Part shown: one piece after another, positions 12,750 to 27,700 of the stretch
Layout: every line of letters starts with the position of its first letter
How positions within the stretch are numbered: position 1 is the stretch's first letter
Source: Phoronis australis
Lineage: Eukaryota; Phoronida; Phoronidae
NCBI GenBank assembly: GCA_002633005.1
Contig: NMRA01000494.1
Coordinates: 64,001-128,000, forward strand
Direction of reading: 5' to 3'
Length of the DNA stretch: 64,000 nt
Made by a program: the position numbers and the translations under genes
The notes under the pieces: model-generated
Told to the model about the DNA's origin: nothing
What the model saw: only the letters and a program-made list of their open reading frames with translations
Database searches by the model: none

Positions 12750-15700
12750 GAAAACTATAACGTGGATCGGAAATGTCGAGCAAAACGATGCAAGCAATGC
12801 GCAAAAGATGGAACATGAAGTCCAATCTCCCACGGCGTTTCAAAAGTTAAAGGATTGGTCACTGGACACTTGCACGAATGGCGTGCCAAATATCGCGCGT
12901 GCAGACAACAAATTCTCGCGGATATTCTGGATTCTCATCTCTCTGGCGGGCACTGGTAAGTAGCTGAGAGACGAGTATGTTTGTGTATTAAAATCTAAAC
13001 AATCCAGCGACTCGGGGACTGATATTTTTAGAAAATACATGTAGGCAAAGAATAATTGTCCCATTTCGTCTTGTCTTTTATTGGAATACTTTTCATACTG
13101 TGATTTTTTTATAATTTGAAAGCTGGGTTGAAGTTCATGTGGCATTTTTGTGACAAAGAAACCTGGATTTAAAATATTGCCTGCGTGCATTCGGAAATTG
13201 AGTCTCGACATATTCAAACTCATCGCTTTACTCACAAGTATGGCACTAAACGCTTACGTTAGGGGACAGGTATTTACAGCAGTTAGTGAATTAAAATGCA
13301 CAAATAGACAATAGATAACGGGTAACTTTGCTTGCACATCACAGTTATTTATTATTAATATTTCTATCAATAGATTTTCCGTGTCGCCTAGGAATATTGT
13401 TATAACAAACGACTGGGGTGCGATCATCATTAATAGATGCGAGCGGAAAAAAATTCAAAACATGCCCTGGTAATCCACATGTAAAATCTGACCATGTTTT
13501 TGTGATATATGGGTCTCCGCATTCCATCCACTAAACAAACGTACCAAATCAAATTGATGGGGTCAGAACTATTTTACAGCAAAGAACGCAGATAATGTAC
13601 ACGGTACGGTTAAAAGTGCTCGTGTTGTCCCCTGTGGTGATGGTAAAAACGAGAAAAGTATAAGGAGACATTTTCTTAAGTGAGCATAACGTACACAGTG
13701 TTGGGTAGTGTTTGGGTTGCCAACATCAATTCTATCTCCAAGTTTTATGCAACTAGTTTGAGAAAAGTAAATGGCTATATTCAAAAGAAAGCTTTAACAC
13801 TGTTTGAACGAGAAGAGAATATTTGAATCAATGTCAAACACACTATAGGCCAAATACAAAGGTATACAAACAGTGAATGATATTCCCTCTTGGACATTTT
13901 TCGGACATTCGAGACTTTGTTTTAATCTTCTTAGCTGTCAGATTAACTTCATAAATGTGGAAGTGCGCGGGTCATTTTCTGACGCACATGCAAACTTTTG
14001 TCGATGATTAATACCGGCTTGGTTCTGCCCGTGTTTGTCTTTGCATAAGCCATGCAATGAATGCATTAAAAATGAATGAGAAGTCAGGCAGTATACATGT
14101 TTCATGTTAAAAAAGGAAATGTTACACAGTATAAGCTTCTAAGATGCGTGCCATACTGGGGAATATTGCACATGCGTTATTGATCATCATCGATTACATT
14201 CAATTTTTTTATTTTTGGTGGTGCACCACCACATAAAATGTTACAGTTGACTTATTCATTACGGTTACCCACTCAACTGCTGCCAAATGGAATGAGGTTT
14301 CCGCGGAAACTCCGATCATTTTTTTAAAAAACTAAAAGAAGTTTAAAAAGATAAGGCAAACACAATGAGGGCTGAAAGTAACGAATTGTTTGTCTTGGTG
14401 ATATACTTCGACTAACTGCACTCATCATGTGTTCCAAATTGGTGAGTGTAAGGAAAATAGTATTTTTTAGTTTTCAATTTGTTGGTCAAAAATCAATATT
14501 CTCCAGAGTATATCTATTGGTTTCCCTAAATAAGCTTGCAAATGGTTGTTGGCAAATATTTCTATGTTGTCCGATAATTACACAGTAGTAAGGAGTGTCA
14601 CCCCGATCAGCTCAGCTTTCATGGCTAGTGACCTATTCTTGGCTTTTGTTTGAGACACGAAATTTGGTTGCGTAACAGGTCTTCTGAGCGAGTCCTTTAA
14701 TGACAACATTATTTGACAGGGAAATTGATTTGTCAGGTATATTGAACACTGGTTAGTTAAAGATATCTCAAACGTTATTCCCAAAAATGGCCATTTTTAC
14801 AATATTTCACATATGTCCAGGTAAATATATTATTTTCATTCTCGGGGAACTTCCGCTACGAAATATATATCGTGTAGGTGATTTAGCTGAACCACCTTGG
14901 ACCTGTACAACTGCGTGGAAATTTGTTTACTGCTTATCTGAGGTCAAAGGTTACAGAGCTAGCTGTCACTCAAATCGAATCTCCCGCCAGCCACAGAGTA
15001 GCCTCATGCATAACCTCAGTCCTGTCATTAACCGAGTCGCCATAACATTGAGTCAACAAGGTGTACATTGATAGAACGATGACGAAGAAAACAAAGGCAA
15101 ACCGTAGTTTTGATCCTTAGAGAGTTGTGTGTCTGCATGAATATGACTGTTGAGAACAAATGCTACGAGTCGCCTCACGCTTCTGTGACTGTGTTCACTA
15201 ACACAGCAAGTTGTGAAAAGAGATAAACCCTCATCCAAATTCCTTAATTTGATAGGTAATTTGACACTGTTTCTATCTCATGCTCACTATGTGCCTTAAT
15301 CACCGACTCGATTGCTGTTATCCATTTTTATCAGTCTCCCGGCGCGCGGTATGTTTAACAATGAACTGTTGACCTATTTAAATGTAGATCAACAGTTGAT
15401 CCGGCCACTTGGCTCAAGACGGTGAAAAGTTTAAACGGTAATAAAATTCATTACGCGCTGCAATTTCAGTTGACTTTGCCCGTGAATGTTGAAATAATGA
15501 ACGCGGCTAAGGAATGTATAGGTTATATTGACAAAAACAAGTTTTCACCGAAAAAATAAAGAAGTCCTTGAGATAATACAATCTCGCCACATAATCTAGT
15601 TTTTCTCATCTTCGGCCAATCGACTTAATTTGAAGTTAAATGCACGAGTTCTCGAAAACGGCTCGGTCGATTTCGCTTAAACTTTTCAAGCTTGATATTT

Positions 15701-18700
15701 ATTTATCAATATCAACACTGTTAGAATTTTTGGAATAAAGGCCTAGTTTTTTGCATAATATAACAAAGACGAATACGACTTTTATTTTTTTTACAAAAGC
15801 GCCTTACATTTTTCGAGTTGATTTGTCATAGAAATCGAAATTTCTAAACAGTGTTTTTGAGGTAACTGGTGTGTTTTTCACTTAAAAAGGTTTCAAAACT
15901 TGACTTGAAAAGGTGTTAACGTAATAATAATAATGGCAGATAAATATGAAACGTATTATTTTGTGTATTCCCTGATATTTTTTCTTTCAGAAAATATATA
16001 TTTTTACTAGTTGACAAAACCTAGTTTTTTTGATAAACGAGTTAGAGTGGAGGCCACGTAATAAGGTTTGAGACAACATTAACACATCTAAATGTTCAGT
16101 CAGGGGCATTACGCGTTTAGCTGCCTCCTGGTGTCAAGACGAAGACTATTTGCCATAAATAATTCAATCTACTTGAACGCTCTCTACATTTGATTATTGA
16201 TGAGAACTCTGTAACATTGTTGAAGCACTTCATTTCCTACAAATTAGGACTGATACACTTATTTTGTAAAGCATGATTAATTTCAAGTGTGCGCAAATCA
16301 CGATATAGTAGGGTGTGACACCGCTAAAGTAGATAACTTACGAAGTAAAATAACAAATTGAGCAACCCATTAATCATACCGCTTGTCGATGTTTTGCATA
16401 AATTATTGAAATAAGATCTACTCAAAACTGGTGAAAGGCATAGTATAAATACTCCATCGTATAAGAGACAAAGAGACCATAGATTTATTAACAGATTTAC
16501 ACAAAAGAAAGTTCAATAAAATAGAGCATTAAGGTTTTGTAGGATCCTAGAACAGTGGATCAAATTTGAGTCTAATACTGTAATAAAAACTTACAAAAAT
16601 TAGCGACGTTGCGTCCGCGTCTCACGGACTTCAGCTTGGCTTGTGACGTTATCGTTATTCTGGCCAATCGGTGGCGTTTTGACCAGACGTCGCGGCATTG
16701 AGGTCAGAACACCATCCCATACGTGTGACAAATCGAATCTTAAACCGCCTCTTTTATTTAAAGAGGGACTCTCAATCCACTCACGGAGAGCTTCTTTTAC
16801 ACCCCTTCTGAACCAGTCTACCTCAAAGTCTAGGATAGTGACATCATCAGTATCGAAATCATGTCCAGTGGCTCACAGGTGGTTAAAAATAGCCGAATCA
16901 TAAGTGTCCCTGTAACTAGAACGTTAAGTCCGCGAGATGCGGACGCAACGTCGCTAATTTTTGTAAGTTTTTTATTCCAGTATTAGACTCAAATTTAATC
17001 TGTTTTCTCAACTGGATGTCTCAAAATTGTCATGCTTTTATCCTAGAAAAATGTCCAAATTCAGCTAACTTCGCATCATGATGTCTAAGAAATCATTGTA
17101 TGGATTCATACTTGCTTCACCTCTGTTTAGAATTTACCTTTTGAACCACAATATAGCGGTACACATAACTATAATTGTTTTGTCATCACATTCTTACAAC
17201 TAAGAATTCCTTGTACATTGTGGAAATACGTCATATATGCTGCTTAAAGGAACAACCGGCTAGACTAGAATATAGAATTCGTGCTATTCACCAGTCTCTT
17301 CCAAAACTGTTTAAGGAAGTAAGACAATCGTTAAATTTTGTTTTACATTAATGTGGATCTTGCGAAAGTTTTCAACTTCGTACAACATAAACTGGCATTT
17401 ACGTGGTTTATACAATATGAGTTTCTAGTCCATATTTTGCAACTTATGGTCCCTAAATTTGAGCTACAAACTCAAGTACAAACATAGGATTTCGAGTAAA
17501 CCTCGAAATTTAGAGTTCGCAGTCGAACTTTTAGCCTCAGTGATGTGGTCTTCAAGAGCAAAACTACAATTAGAAAGTCATTTCCTTATTAAGCCACTAT
17601 GTACTTGAGCATAGAATAACACACACTCATCTTTAGTTCAAACATAAGATGAATAGAAAATGCTAAAAATAACTTCGAGTTAGATTTCGGTCTATTGGTT
17701 AGACCCCGGTCCTGATTTAGATTGGCGTGAAAAGTGCAAGCACAAAAGGCATATCATAGCTATTAATACATATAAACCTTCATTTATACAGTGTACATCA
17801 AATGTTTTCAACCAGGTATGATGAGAAATGTCCAAAGAATGTTACACTAAACATGGTTGTGTTCCGTAGACCCAACACTTGCTGTAAGAAGTCTTCGTTT
17901 ATTGAACAGAATCAGAGATATCCCACAATTCAACATTTGAATCTTACTGAGGAATCACTTTAACCCCGCTCCAGCTTGCAGTCGGCTTCGTGCCTGTATT
18001 GACTGTATTTGGAAAGTCACGTGAGACACTGTCTTGCTGTAGCATCAACAATACGAATTAACGCAGCGTAATATACGCGGACATGTAATTAAAGCAAAGA
18101 ACAGTTCTTTTGACGAAGGGACCATTCTGTGCCTTGTCGGGTGGGCCAGCCTCCCTTGCCAAATTACTCAACGTTATTCAGTATGAGCATTCAATAGCCA
18201 GAATACATCAGAGCCATTTAGGTCGCGGGTAGGTACTAATCTAGAATCGTTTCAATGGCTGCCATGTTGCTATATTTACGCTAGTAATGTATCAAGCATA
18301 CTCTCGCGAAACATTCTTCTTTCACTCGCGGGATTCTGCGTGGTCTTGAGGGATAACCTTTTCCTCGCAAGATGCTAGGTCTATGGAACCTTGTCAATAT
18401 GATTAACATATTTCCAAGTTACAACTTAACATAGAAATAAATTCGATGTCGTGATTTGTTTTTAGCCTTCACCATTGAACAGTCATACGAAGCATTTGAT
18501 AAATATCTCAAACATCCAATCAACGTGAACCTTAAGTACAAGTCCGCGCCTTACTTGGAGTTTCCGTCCATCACGGTGTGCAACCTCAATCCAATCAGGT
18601 AGGTGCATATACTTGTAACAATGGTATTTGCAAGTATTTCATTAGTTTAGTTTAAAAAATCCGAAAAGTTTTTTGTGATACATCGCTTGGTTGTTCGTTC

Positions 18701-21700
18701 ATACTCTGGATTTGGACACGTGTCATGGGCGGCGCAGCACTGACAAAACGGGGGGTTAAAGCCCCCTCAGTCCCCCTGGGGTGCACCGCCTATAGACTAT
18801 GTCCGGTGTAGCACTGAAAAAAGTAGGGGCTTTAGCCTCCCCGGCCCCGGCCCTATGCTGCGCCACCCATGCATGTGTATGTGTACCTAGCAAGGTTATA
18901 GGAAGTTCTCTGTAAAATGAACATTTCCGGATGTTTCCGAAATGTGACTTGAGTCTCTATTCGTGCGTTCCCAAAGTTCATGCACGTACGCTCATACACG
19001 GGCACTTTTGAACACTCTTGTTTTGTGTATGGCCAAAAAGTAATCGGTCATCCCGAACATTAACACGGCAGGCACGTTGTCTGGCGAGGAGAACCAGATA
19101 GCATGTGACTGAGGCATACAAGTGGACGTGATGACTTAAAGGCAAGATGATTTTTTGTGATAGTTCTAACCGTCTCTGTTTTTTATTATTTTTCTTTGAT
19201 ACCCAGCTGAAAATATCTCCGCCCCCTGTGGAAATTATTGCCGTACCCCCGTACGGAAAACACCACATGGGAGCCTGGGAGCTAATGACTCGCAGCGCAA
19301 GAGTCAACTACCACAAATGTTTATCATTCCGAGTGATTTTCTGTGGCCTTAAAGTGTCAATTAGTGTATTAACTAACATGATCTAAGGGATCAATGAACA
19401 TATCGCCGGAGTATTATTTTGGATCAGGGGTGCAGCCGAGGGGATGCAACGGAAGCCGTCGTCCCGTCCCTTTTTACTTGGCCTCTCAGTAGGATTTCAT
19501 TTTCCTTCAAAAATGGTCAATTTTTTAAAGGAAATTTGTCCTTATACATGAATTCTGGAAAAAATAACTGCTATTTACGCCTTTGGTTCAGGTTCTGCAT
19601 CCTCGACTATTTTCAGGGATGAGTTTATGGATTGTTGTAAAGAAGCGTCTCAAACCCATGGGCTTGAGGCTGCTTTGCCCGGTTAGATGAAACGGTCCCA
19701 AATGGGGACTTAACTAAGTTCTCTAAATCTTTTGCGTATTTGTTTCGTTCTATGCTCAGAGGCGTGGTATTTTTTCTATAATTTTATCTTTATTATGAGC
19801 TCTTCTTTGACTAATGACATTTTCTAATAATGTAACTGAAAACTGAGTCCTTAAGTCAATTAAAATGATCAGGGACTTACAGTATTCCTTACATAAAAAT
19901 ATCCGTACTTGTTTTCAATAATATTTAGAATTAAACGGAGAGTTTACATTCGGTTTTGTATCAAAGTCAAAGTTGACTTAGTGATGAGACTCAAACAGCA
20001 TAAGAAAGGACAATTAGTGTTTTCACAAGCCCACAAATACGCTGTAGATTTAGGGAACTTAGCTGAGTCCCTATTTGTGACTCACATGCAACCGACCACT
20101 TGAGCACTAAACGCAATATGAAGACACTGTATAGTAGCTCATTCCAAAACTTCCCACGAGGAGTCGTAAGACTCAGGCCCAAACAATACATAACAAATTG
20201 CGATATTATAACACAACGCACTGTAGTAGTTGTTTTGTTATAAAAATATCAACAAAACTAAGTAACAATTACTTGTCGCAGGTTGTCTGCCATTGCCGAT
20301 TACGCCGCGCATCACCCTGAACTTGCAGCATCACTGGGTATTGGAATCAACAGCAGCAGCGACACCAACAAAACACATGTGAGTATGTGCCGGAACGTGG
20401 CCGTCCTCACCTCATCGTCTTCTTTCACAGTGCTACTAAAGGTAACACTGTGAAATTGTTTAACATGGCTTCTCACTGGTTAAAGTAATGAAGCCGACGT
20501 CATAACATTCAATCATTCTCATAGGTTGAAATCTTGGAAACCCCTTTCAGTTTACTGTTACGTAGTATGGCGACCCCCTTTGACTTGAATAGTTGCGATT
20601 TATTAAAACGGGTAGTGATCAAAATAAACAAAATAAAGTACACCCCGATCCAGTGGCTTGCCCAAACAAGTACTGTGTATAGAAGACGTGTGCAAGATGT
20701 TGCGATGTGATGGGTAAACATCTGACCTAGCACGCACATTGATGCCCACACACGGAATTCGGTGTGTCGTTCATCATTCCACAGGGTCAGTTTTCACTAC
20801 AGGTGGCGCTGTATCAGAGGGTGCTGTAAAGCAAGCTTAAGAACTTTGTTGTCCTTAGTTTTGCTTGAACATCATTACGTCATAGAATTGACCTAGTGGA
20901 CATGTTTTCATGCCACATGATATCTTGACGAACGTTGACAGATGATGTTGGCGAGATATTTTCAAACGGGATCGCTCTCGAGGATATGAGATACATGTAC
21001 GACTACTTCGGAAACATAATTATTCAAAGAGTGCCCTCTGAAGAGCATTCAATGGAAATTAACAGTAATTTTGTTTATTCTGTCTTAAAGACCCACGTAG
21101 CACTAATTAGGCCAAGCCATAGTTATAAACTTCAAATTCAGTCAGCGGAGGTTAAACTTCCTTACAGCAATTATTGAATTTCATTTCGTTCTGTGGTGAA
21201 ATCGTGAGTAATCACCAACGTATTAAAAAACAAAAAAAAAACAAAGTGTTCCTCACCAAAACATGGACCTGATCAATAATTCTGAAAGTTGGGTCTACAT
21301 GGGGCTGTAATGACTCTCGTGAGACGAGAGAAATCCGTTGCAATTACAGAATCCTATTTAAGGTTATGGAGGATCCTAGAAACATTTTAAAATTTGGCTA
21401 AGTTCAGAACATTATATCTCATAAATTACAGATTAGAGTCAATTGACACTTTCATGCACTATGTTTTGTGCACCGTTTTTCAAAAAGGCTCAGGAATTGT
21501 CTTTGGAATTTTCAAGAAAATCTGTTTAAATCGAAATCAAAATGCTTCTTTAGACGTCGTTTTTTAGATTAGTCCTGAACATTCCTATGAGTCGAAATTT
21601 GTTCATGTTATTTGTGCTGTTCTTTTGCTATCAGTTTATATTTCTTTTGGTTGAATATTACCAAGAAAACATGGCCACGTGACCCAGGTTGGTAAGTAGT

Positions 21701-24700
21701 CTAAAATCAAGTCCACAGGCTTTCTACTTCATCATACTGAATTAAAATTTATTGTTTGTAGTTTGCTCAGGCTTGTCGATAAGGTCCTACAAGCCTATAA
21801 AATCTTTCATTAATTTGGTATTGAGCAAAGCTCAGTTTCTACCCTAGAACATGTATAATGTTATGTTGGTGCACTGAACATGTTATTCCTTTGTTTTAGA
21901 GAGGCGCCGATGCTCATGCCACAAGGATCGCCTTTCTCCGTCTAATGGCGGACATCAATGACACACATAAATTCATTCTAGGCCATCAGCGAGAGAAGTT
22001 GATTATACATTGCACATACGAAGGAGAGGAGTGCCTAGCTAGGTGAATAGTATCATATTCATTATTGCGCGTCGCCAACGATGAAATTGTTTTTTGCATT
22101 AACGATATCATTCAGATGCTTTGGATATTGATGGGGTTATAGACTATACTTCGAAATTGCAACCAAATTTTGCTTTGTAAAAGTAATTTAAAACCTTCGT
22201 CACGCATGGCATATTAATTGAATAAATCATCGATTAATATAGTTCAACTATTCGCTTTTTTAAGCTTGTCTTTGTTAGTTAATTAAATAGTTCATTGTTA
22301 CTCGTTTCAGTGACTTTCATTCATTTTGGAGCTCTCACCATGGCAACTGTTACACGTTTAACCATGGTTACGAGAACAGAAGTGATGTTCATCTGAACTC
22401 AAAATCTGGATCCAGTTATGGTAAGATTGGTAACGCCCAGGACGCCCAGACGCCGTAGAGTTACGACCTCAGTGGACTGCCTCTAGTGAATGTTAGCTGA
22501 GCTGACATCTCGCGTCAAGACGTGAAAATACGAACATAATTCACAACTTGCACACTGTGGTGGCGCTGCAAAAATGATTGTAGTACAATGTTGTTTAGAA
22601 CACCAAGCCTCGTTGTAGTACCAATTTTAACCAAGCACACGAAAGTGCACGTGTTCCAAACAAGCAAAACCATTTCTAGTTTGGATGCAACACCTTTTTT
22701 TCAAGCATATAAATGGCGAATTCATAAAAACGTGAATTGAATGAAGTACCTAGTTTATTCAACTGTTCACGAGTTATCGTCAGAAATGAAGTTTTAAGGC
22801 CAGCCCAGACGGAAAGCTTCGAGGTCACCTAACTGTGTGAAGTAAAGGATAAACAGGCTGACATCTCACGTGAATGCATGAAAGTACGACTACAACTGAA
22901 TTAACTAGTCGGAACTTCAGTGAAATTATTAAGGTGTGGATAATAGATTACAAATTTGAATCATTAAAACGGCAATATTGAATGATTGAGCGGAAAACAA
23001 TAAGACAGCACAAGTATTCATTATCCTGTTGCGTCTTTGGAGTCCCATTTTGCCCGGGCATTTCGTTTGAGATAGATAACTGTTTATTTCATCTTAAGAA
23101 ATTGAACAAAAAATGTCACCGCAGCCAATTGATAACATTACATGTATATGCAGGCAGATTGACAATTACACCAACAATAAATATATGTATAAAAGGATGA
23201 TTACTAACAGCTCCTAAAATTACAAGACACAATTCTTTTGGTATAACAACGTAATACTATCTTGTTACAAAAACACAGACAAACACACAAAAACAAAAAA
23301 CAAAAAAACACGGAAAGGGTATCAAATAATTAAAATAAAAGTAGATACTATATCTATTACAAAAATATTCAGATCTAACTTAAATTGATGCGAACCATGA
23401 AGTAAAAATGAAGCACGTTTATTATTAGGTAAGGTGTCATAGTGGTAAATGCACGTGACATCATTATTTTAATCAGTCTATTTGATTGACAGGACATTAA
23501 ACATGAATTACAACATTAATCAAGAAGCCACGTTTATAAAAATTTGACATGCGTCTTGAAAATTTCGTTCACGTGAGAAAACAATGTTTACGACAGTGCA
23601 GATGAATAATTAAGAACTAAGAAGGTTGCTTCCATCTGTGCTCAGTTCAAGGCTGGAAAATAGATTACATTTGAATGAACTAGCTTCTCGTTCTCTCAAC
23701 AGGTCTTAAACTCGAGCTAAATTTGGAGCAGCATGAATACATCGACAAGTTATCAGAGGCGGCAGGGGCACGAATTGTGATTCACAAGGCCAACACAATG
23801 CCCTTCCCTGACGACATGGGTACCTTCGCATCACCAGGATACCTGACCTCCATAGCTGCCAGATTGGTGAGTCGTGACTGGGTGCTGGTTTACGACATCG
23901 CCTAGTTTTCAATCTAGAACAAGACTTCAGACAAAGTTTTGGAGTTTATATATAAGATTACAATAACTTTACGCTTAAATTAAAATAATGAAAGAAAGCC
24001 TGTCAGCCAAATCCGCCATTGGGGTTTGTCTTGAATTCCATAGGTACGACAAAGATGAAAGTAAAGCACGAGGCCCGTCATTACATGTCTGCCATCACTT
24101 CATTTCCTTTGCCAGGAGCTGTTGAGAAAGCTAGTGTATACTAAATCGTGCGAGTTATTATTTCAGATGAGGATCGACCGTCTACCCTATCCATTTGAGG
24201 ACATGTGTAAGAACTACACGCGTGAGGAGGCTCACAGTCACTCGATATACTCTTTCATGTACGACGTTAACTACACCAAAGACGTGAGTTTCGGCAAGAG
24301 CCAATCTTGATGATATAAACTGTTTGGTAAAAAGAAATCCAAATTTAAATGCACTGTCACGCTAAGAGAGTTCAGATTTCTATTTGGTGCCACCGAAATT
24401 ATCAAAGATTGTAAATAATTAAAATCTCTCTGAATTAGGAAGGTTACGCAACACACCGTTCATAGCCGTGCTTCCTGAAGTCCTGAAAACTAATAAATTT
24501 ACAAAATGAAGTGCCCTTTTTGAGCTGGTTGGTATATTTTGAAACGTTGAAACAGGAAAGAGCGAATTTCGCACATCTTTTATCATTTTTGGCATTAAAA
24601 TGTTTTTTGAAATTTCGCGTCTAGCTGACGCTCGATATTTGAAAATAATCATCATACTTAATAATAATAATAACAATAACAATAATAAAAATAAAAATAA

Positions 24701-27700
24701 TAATAATGAAAATGAAAACAAAATTAATAATAATAGTAATAATAGTAATGATAGTAATAATACTACTACTACTAATAATAATAATAATAGTAATGATAGT
24801 AATAATACTAATAATGATAATAATAATAATAATGATAATGACAGTGACAGTGACAGTGACAGTGACAGTGACAGTGATAGTGATAATAATGATGCTGGTG
24901 TGAGTTTTGTTTCATTTAATTTTTGTCGTACTGCTGGCTAACTTTTTTCAGCTCTCCCGTACAAAACACGGTATAGGTTTCAAATGTTCTTGCTATTGAA
25001 AGCACGATGGTGTTATGGTATGATATTTTTGTTGTGGATATGAGATTATTATTATGAGGTTTTTATACTTTTTAATACCTTTAGGCCTGCCTCAAAACAT
25101 GTCTCCAAGCTAAAATCATCGAGAAGTGCGACTGCGCCAGCTCTGAACTTCCTTTCAACGCCACATACTTCTCACAGATTCACGTAGATAAGGCTCACCA
25201 TGGGGGAGATGTCCTGGCGTGCACGAGCGAATCGAAAGGTACTGTAGGTCTGAACTTCATCGCGACTATGGCAAGATAGTTCTATTACAACTGACCGATA
25301 TTGACTAGTTACTGGTTGTATTATTTATTTATTGTAGCTACCTAGCTGTTAGAAGATCACAAACTTCTCCCTGAGATATCGCCATTGATCATGTCATGTC
25401 ACCAGCGTTCATTAGTGAATGAAAGGTTTCATTGTACACATTTCAGCTGAATGTCTGTGACAAACGCCACTGTTTTGAAAGCCTTTATAAAAAATAACGC
25501 AATGATACCATACATTTGAGAAGAGTTCGTTGGGGGATTACAGAAACAAATTCGTGTAATTGCATATATACCAAATTCCGAAAATTCATTCGAAGCATGG
25601 CGTTAAGGTCACTGCTGCACAAGTGGTAGCTAATCAAGGTACTGCGTGTGATGGTCATTATGTTGAATTTTTGAAGAGAAATCTTGTGGGTGTGTATCTC
25701 AGAGCAGTGTAATGTGGTGTATCCTTTCTTCAAGCCACCTGTGGACAGGAAATGTGTATGTTTCATCTAATGCTAACGATCAATTTCGAACAATCCATCG
25801 CGCATGCTTCTGAGCCTTTTAGTCCGTGAAAACACATCGAAAGTTTGAAAATTCGGACCGTTGTTTTAGAAAGTATGGAGTGTCGTATTGTTGTCATTCC
25901 TGTCACCACCACCACCACCACCACCACCACCACCACCACCGCTACTTCATCTTTAAGCTAGTGCTGCTGTCGTTCTTAATACATTGTGAGGCTGTTGTTT
26001 GCCCTTAAACATCCCGATGAAGACGCAAGAATTCATTAGACAGCTAAAATAATACACGGATTGATTCTATGAAGTTTGAAGCTCGCCTTCAATTTTTACT
26101 TTTGTATGATGGCGTATAGTCCATCTGCACTCCTGCTTTCAATTGTGGTGAGCTGAAATGTCGAGTTTTGATTTCTATGAAAATTACTAGTTTTCCGGTG
26201 ATGCCACGGGATGTTTACGGGCGACAATCGTCCAACAAGGCATTTAGAAACGACATCAACGCCGCTAATTGAGTAAGCTTAACCGTAGATGAAATCCTCC
26301 AAATCACAGCAACAAGTAACCTTGTATTGAACAGAAAATTATTTTACCAAAGCGTTTTGGATGTGAGAAATAAGAGCAGAGTTAGTACTCTTCGGGATAC
26401 GTGTCTTCTTCGAACTACTGAACATTTAACACTTGTCGTTGTTTCAGTTGCCTGCATGGAGGACATCGAGTACAAGTTTAAACATGGAGAGTTGAACTGT
26501 GACTACTGCCCTGTGAGCTGTTTGTGAGTAAACTACTTGTAGTGTATAGCCCCTTATGCATTAACAGTCCGGTAGACTTGTCTTCTAGTGGGAAAAATCA
26601 GCAATCTGGAAGTGTCCTTGTGGAGTTTAATGTTTCGAAATTTCCATACAAAAACAGTTCATTAAGACGTATGGGATAGAGAAAACAGCAGCGGAGCAAG
26701 ACTAATGCGAGTTGGCCTAGCATGTTCATTGCCCCCCATCCTCCCCCAGTTCAGTGCAAAATGCCCACGGGTTGACAATCAACTTGGTGTTTGAACACTC
26801 AATCCTCCCCCGTTGAATCCATGTGGTTAAGTGTTTTTCAAATTTCCAAAAACACAACGCGTTTGCAGGGTGTTCGGATTCAGAAAAGCCGCAAATTTCT
26901 AACACAAAATTCCTTACAGACCTATCGCGAACTGATTGAAAGGCGGGCCTGGTTCATCTGGTTCGTCACTATTAAGCCTATGGTTATGTTCCTATGTATC
27001 ATATTTACAAGTTCTGCTTCTATATGTGTTTCGAACGTTTCAAACTGTTTTACAATAGAAATTTCCAAATCAAACAGGCAAATCGTGCGTTTGTAGCACT
27101 TGGTAGTTTGACGAGTATGACAAACATTTCCAGAACATGTACTCAAAGTGATGACATTCTCAAATGTATCCATTTTTATTACAGCGACATCTATTATCCA
27201 GAAAAGGTTAGCATTGCCCAGTGGCCGTCCACAAATCACAAGGTGAGGATAATGACATTGGCTAAAGGGCCAACCTGGTTTATATTTTATATTTGCGCGC
27301 GTTGTGTACAGCATCTACGTAAGTACATGCATTTACCTCTCAGTATTTCTGGCCGTCAAATATGTTTCGAATCTTGGTCATCATTGAAGAAAAATATATT
27401 TTACTCGGACTAAGACTTCAATTTTATATATATCTCAATGATGGTAAGAAAGTTGAGCTGGCTTGTTAGTCAACTCTGAGACCGGCCTACTGATTGCACT
27501 GACTTGTAAAAACGGTACTTAGCGGGTGTTTTGCGGACACATGAGGTGAACCTCCCCATTTTAGTTATTCCTTGAAAGTCAAAGGCCACTTAAGATGATA
27601 TCAAAGACAAGGCGAGATTGCAAGACTATTCCGTACATAAAACCAAAGCTTAGGATTTCCCTAGCATTCACTCGCATAACGGAACGGACCTGTTCTCTTT

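Noticed and set aside
12840-13235. 131-codon minus-strand frame at copy B exon 1
   Set aside because: It is antisense to the first channel exon and has no independent support.
24600-24941. Asn/Asp/Ser-rich open frames
   Set aside because: They are translations of the compound microsatellite; composition follows the repeat and there is no splice or start context.
25826-26008. His-rich open frame
   Set aside because: The histidine run is the CCA microsatellite within an intron of copy B.
26922-27413. Long open frames on both strands near 27 kb
   Set aside because: Only 27185-27242 is a supported exon; the remainder is intron, and the frames carry no family signal.
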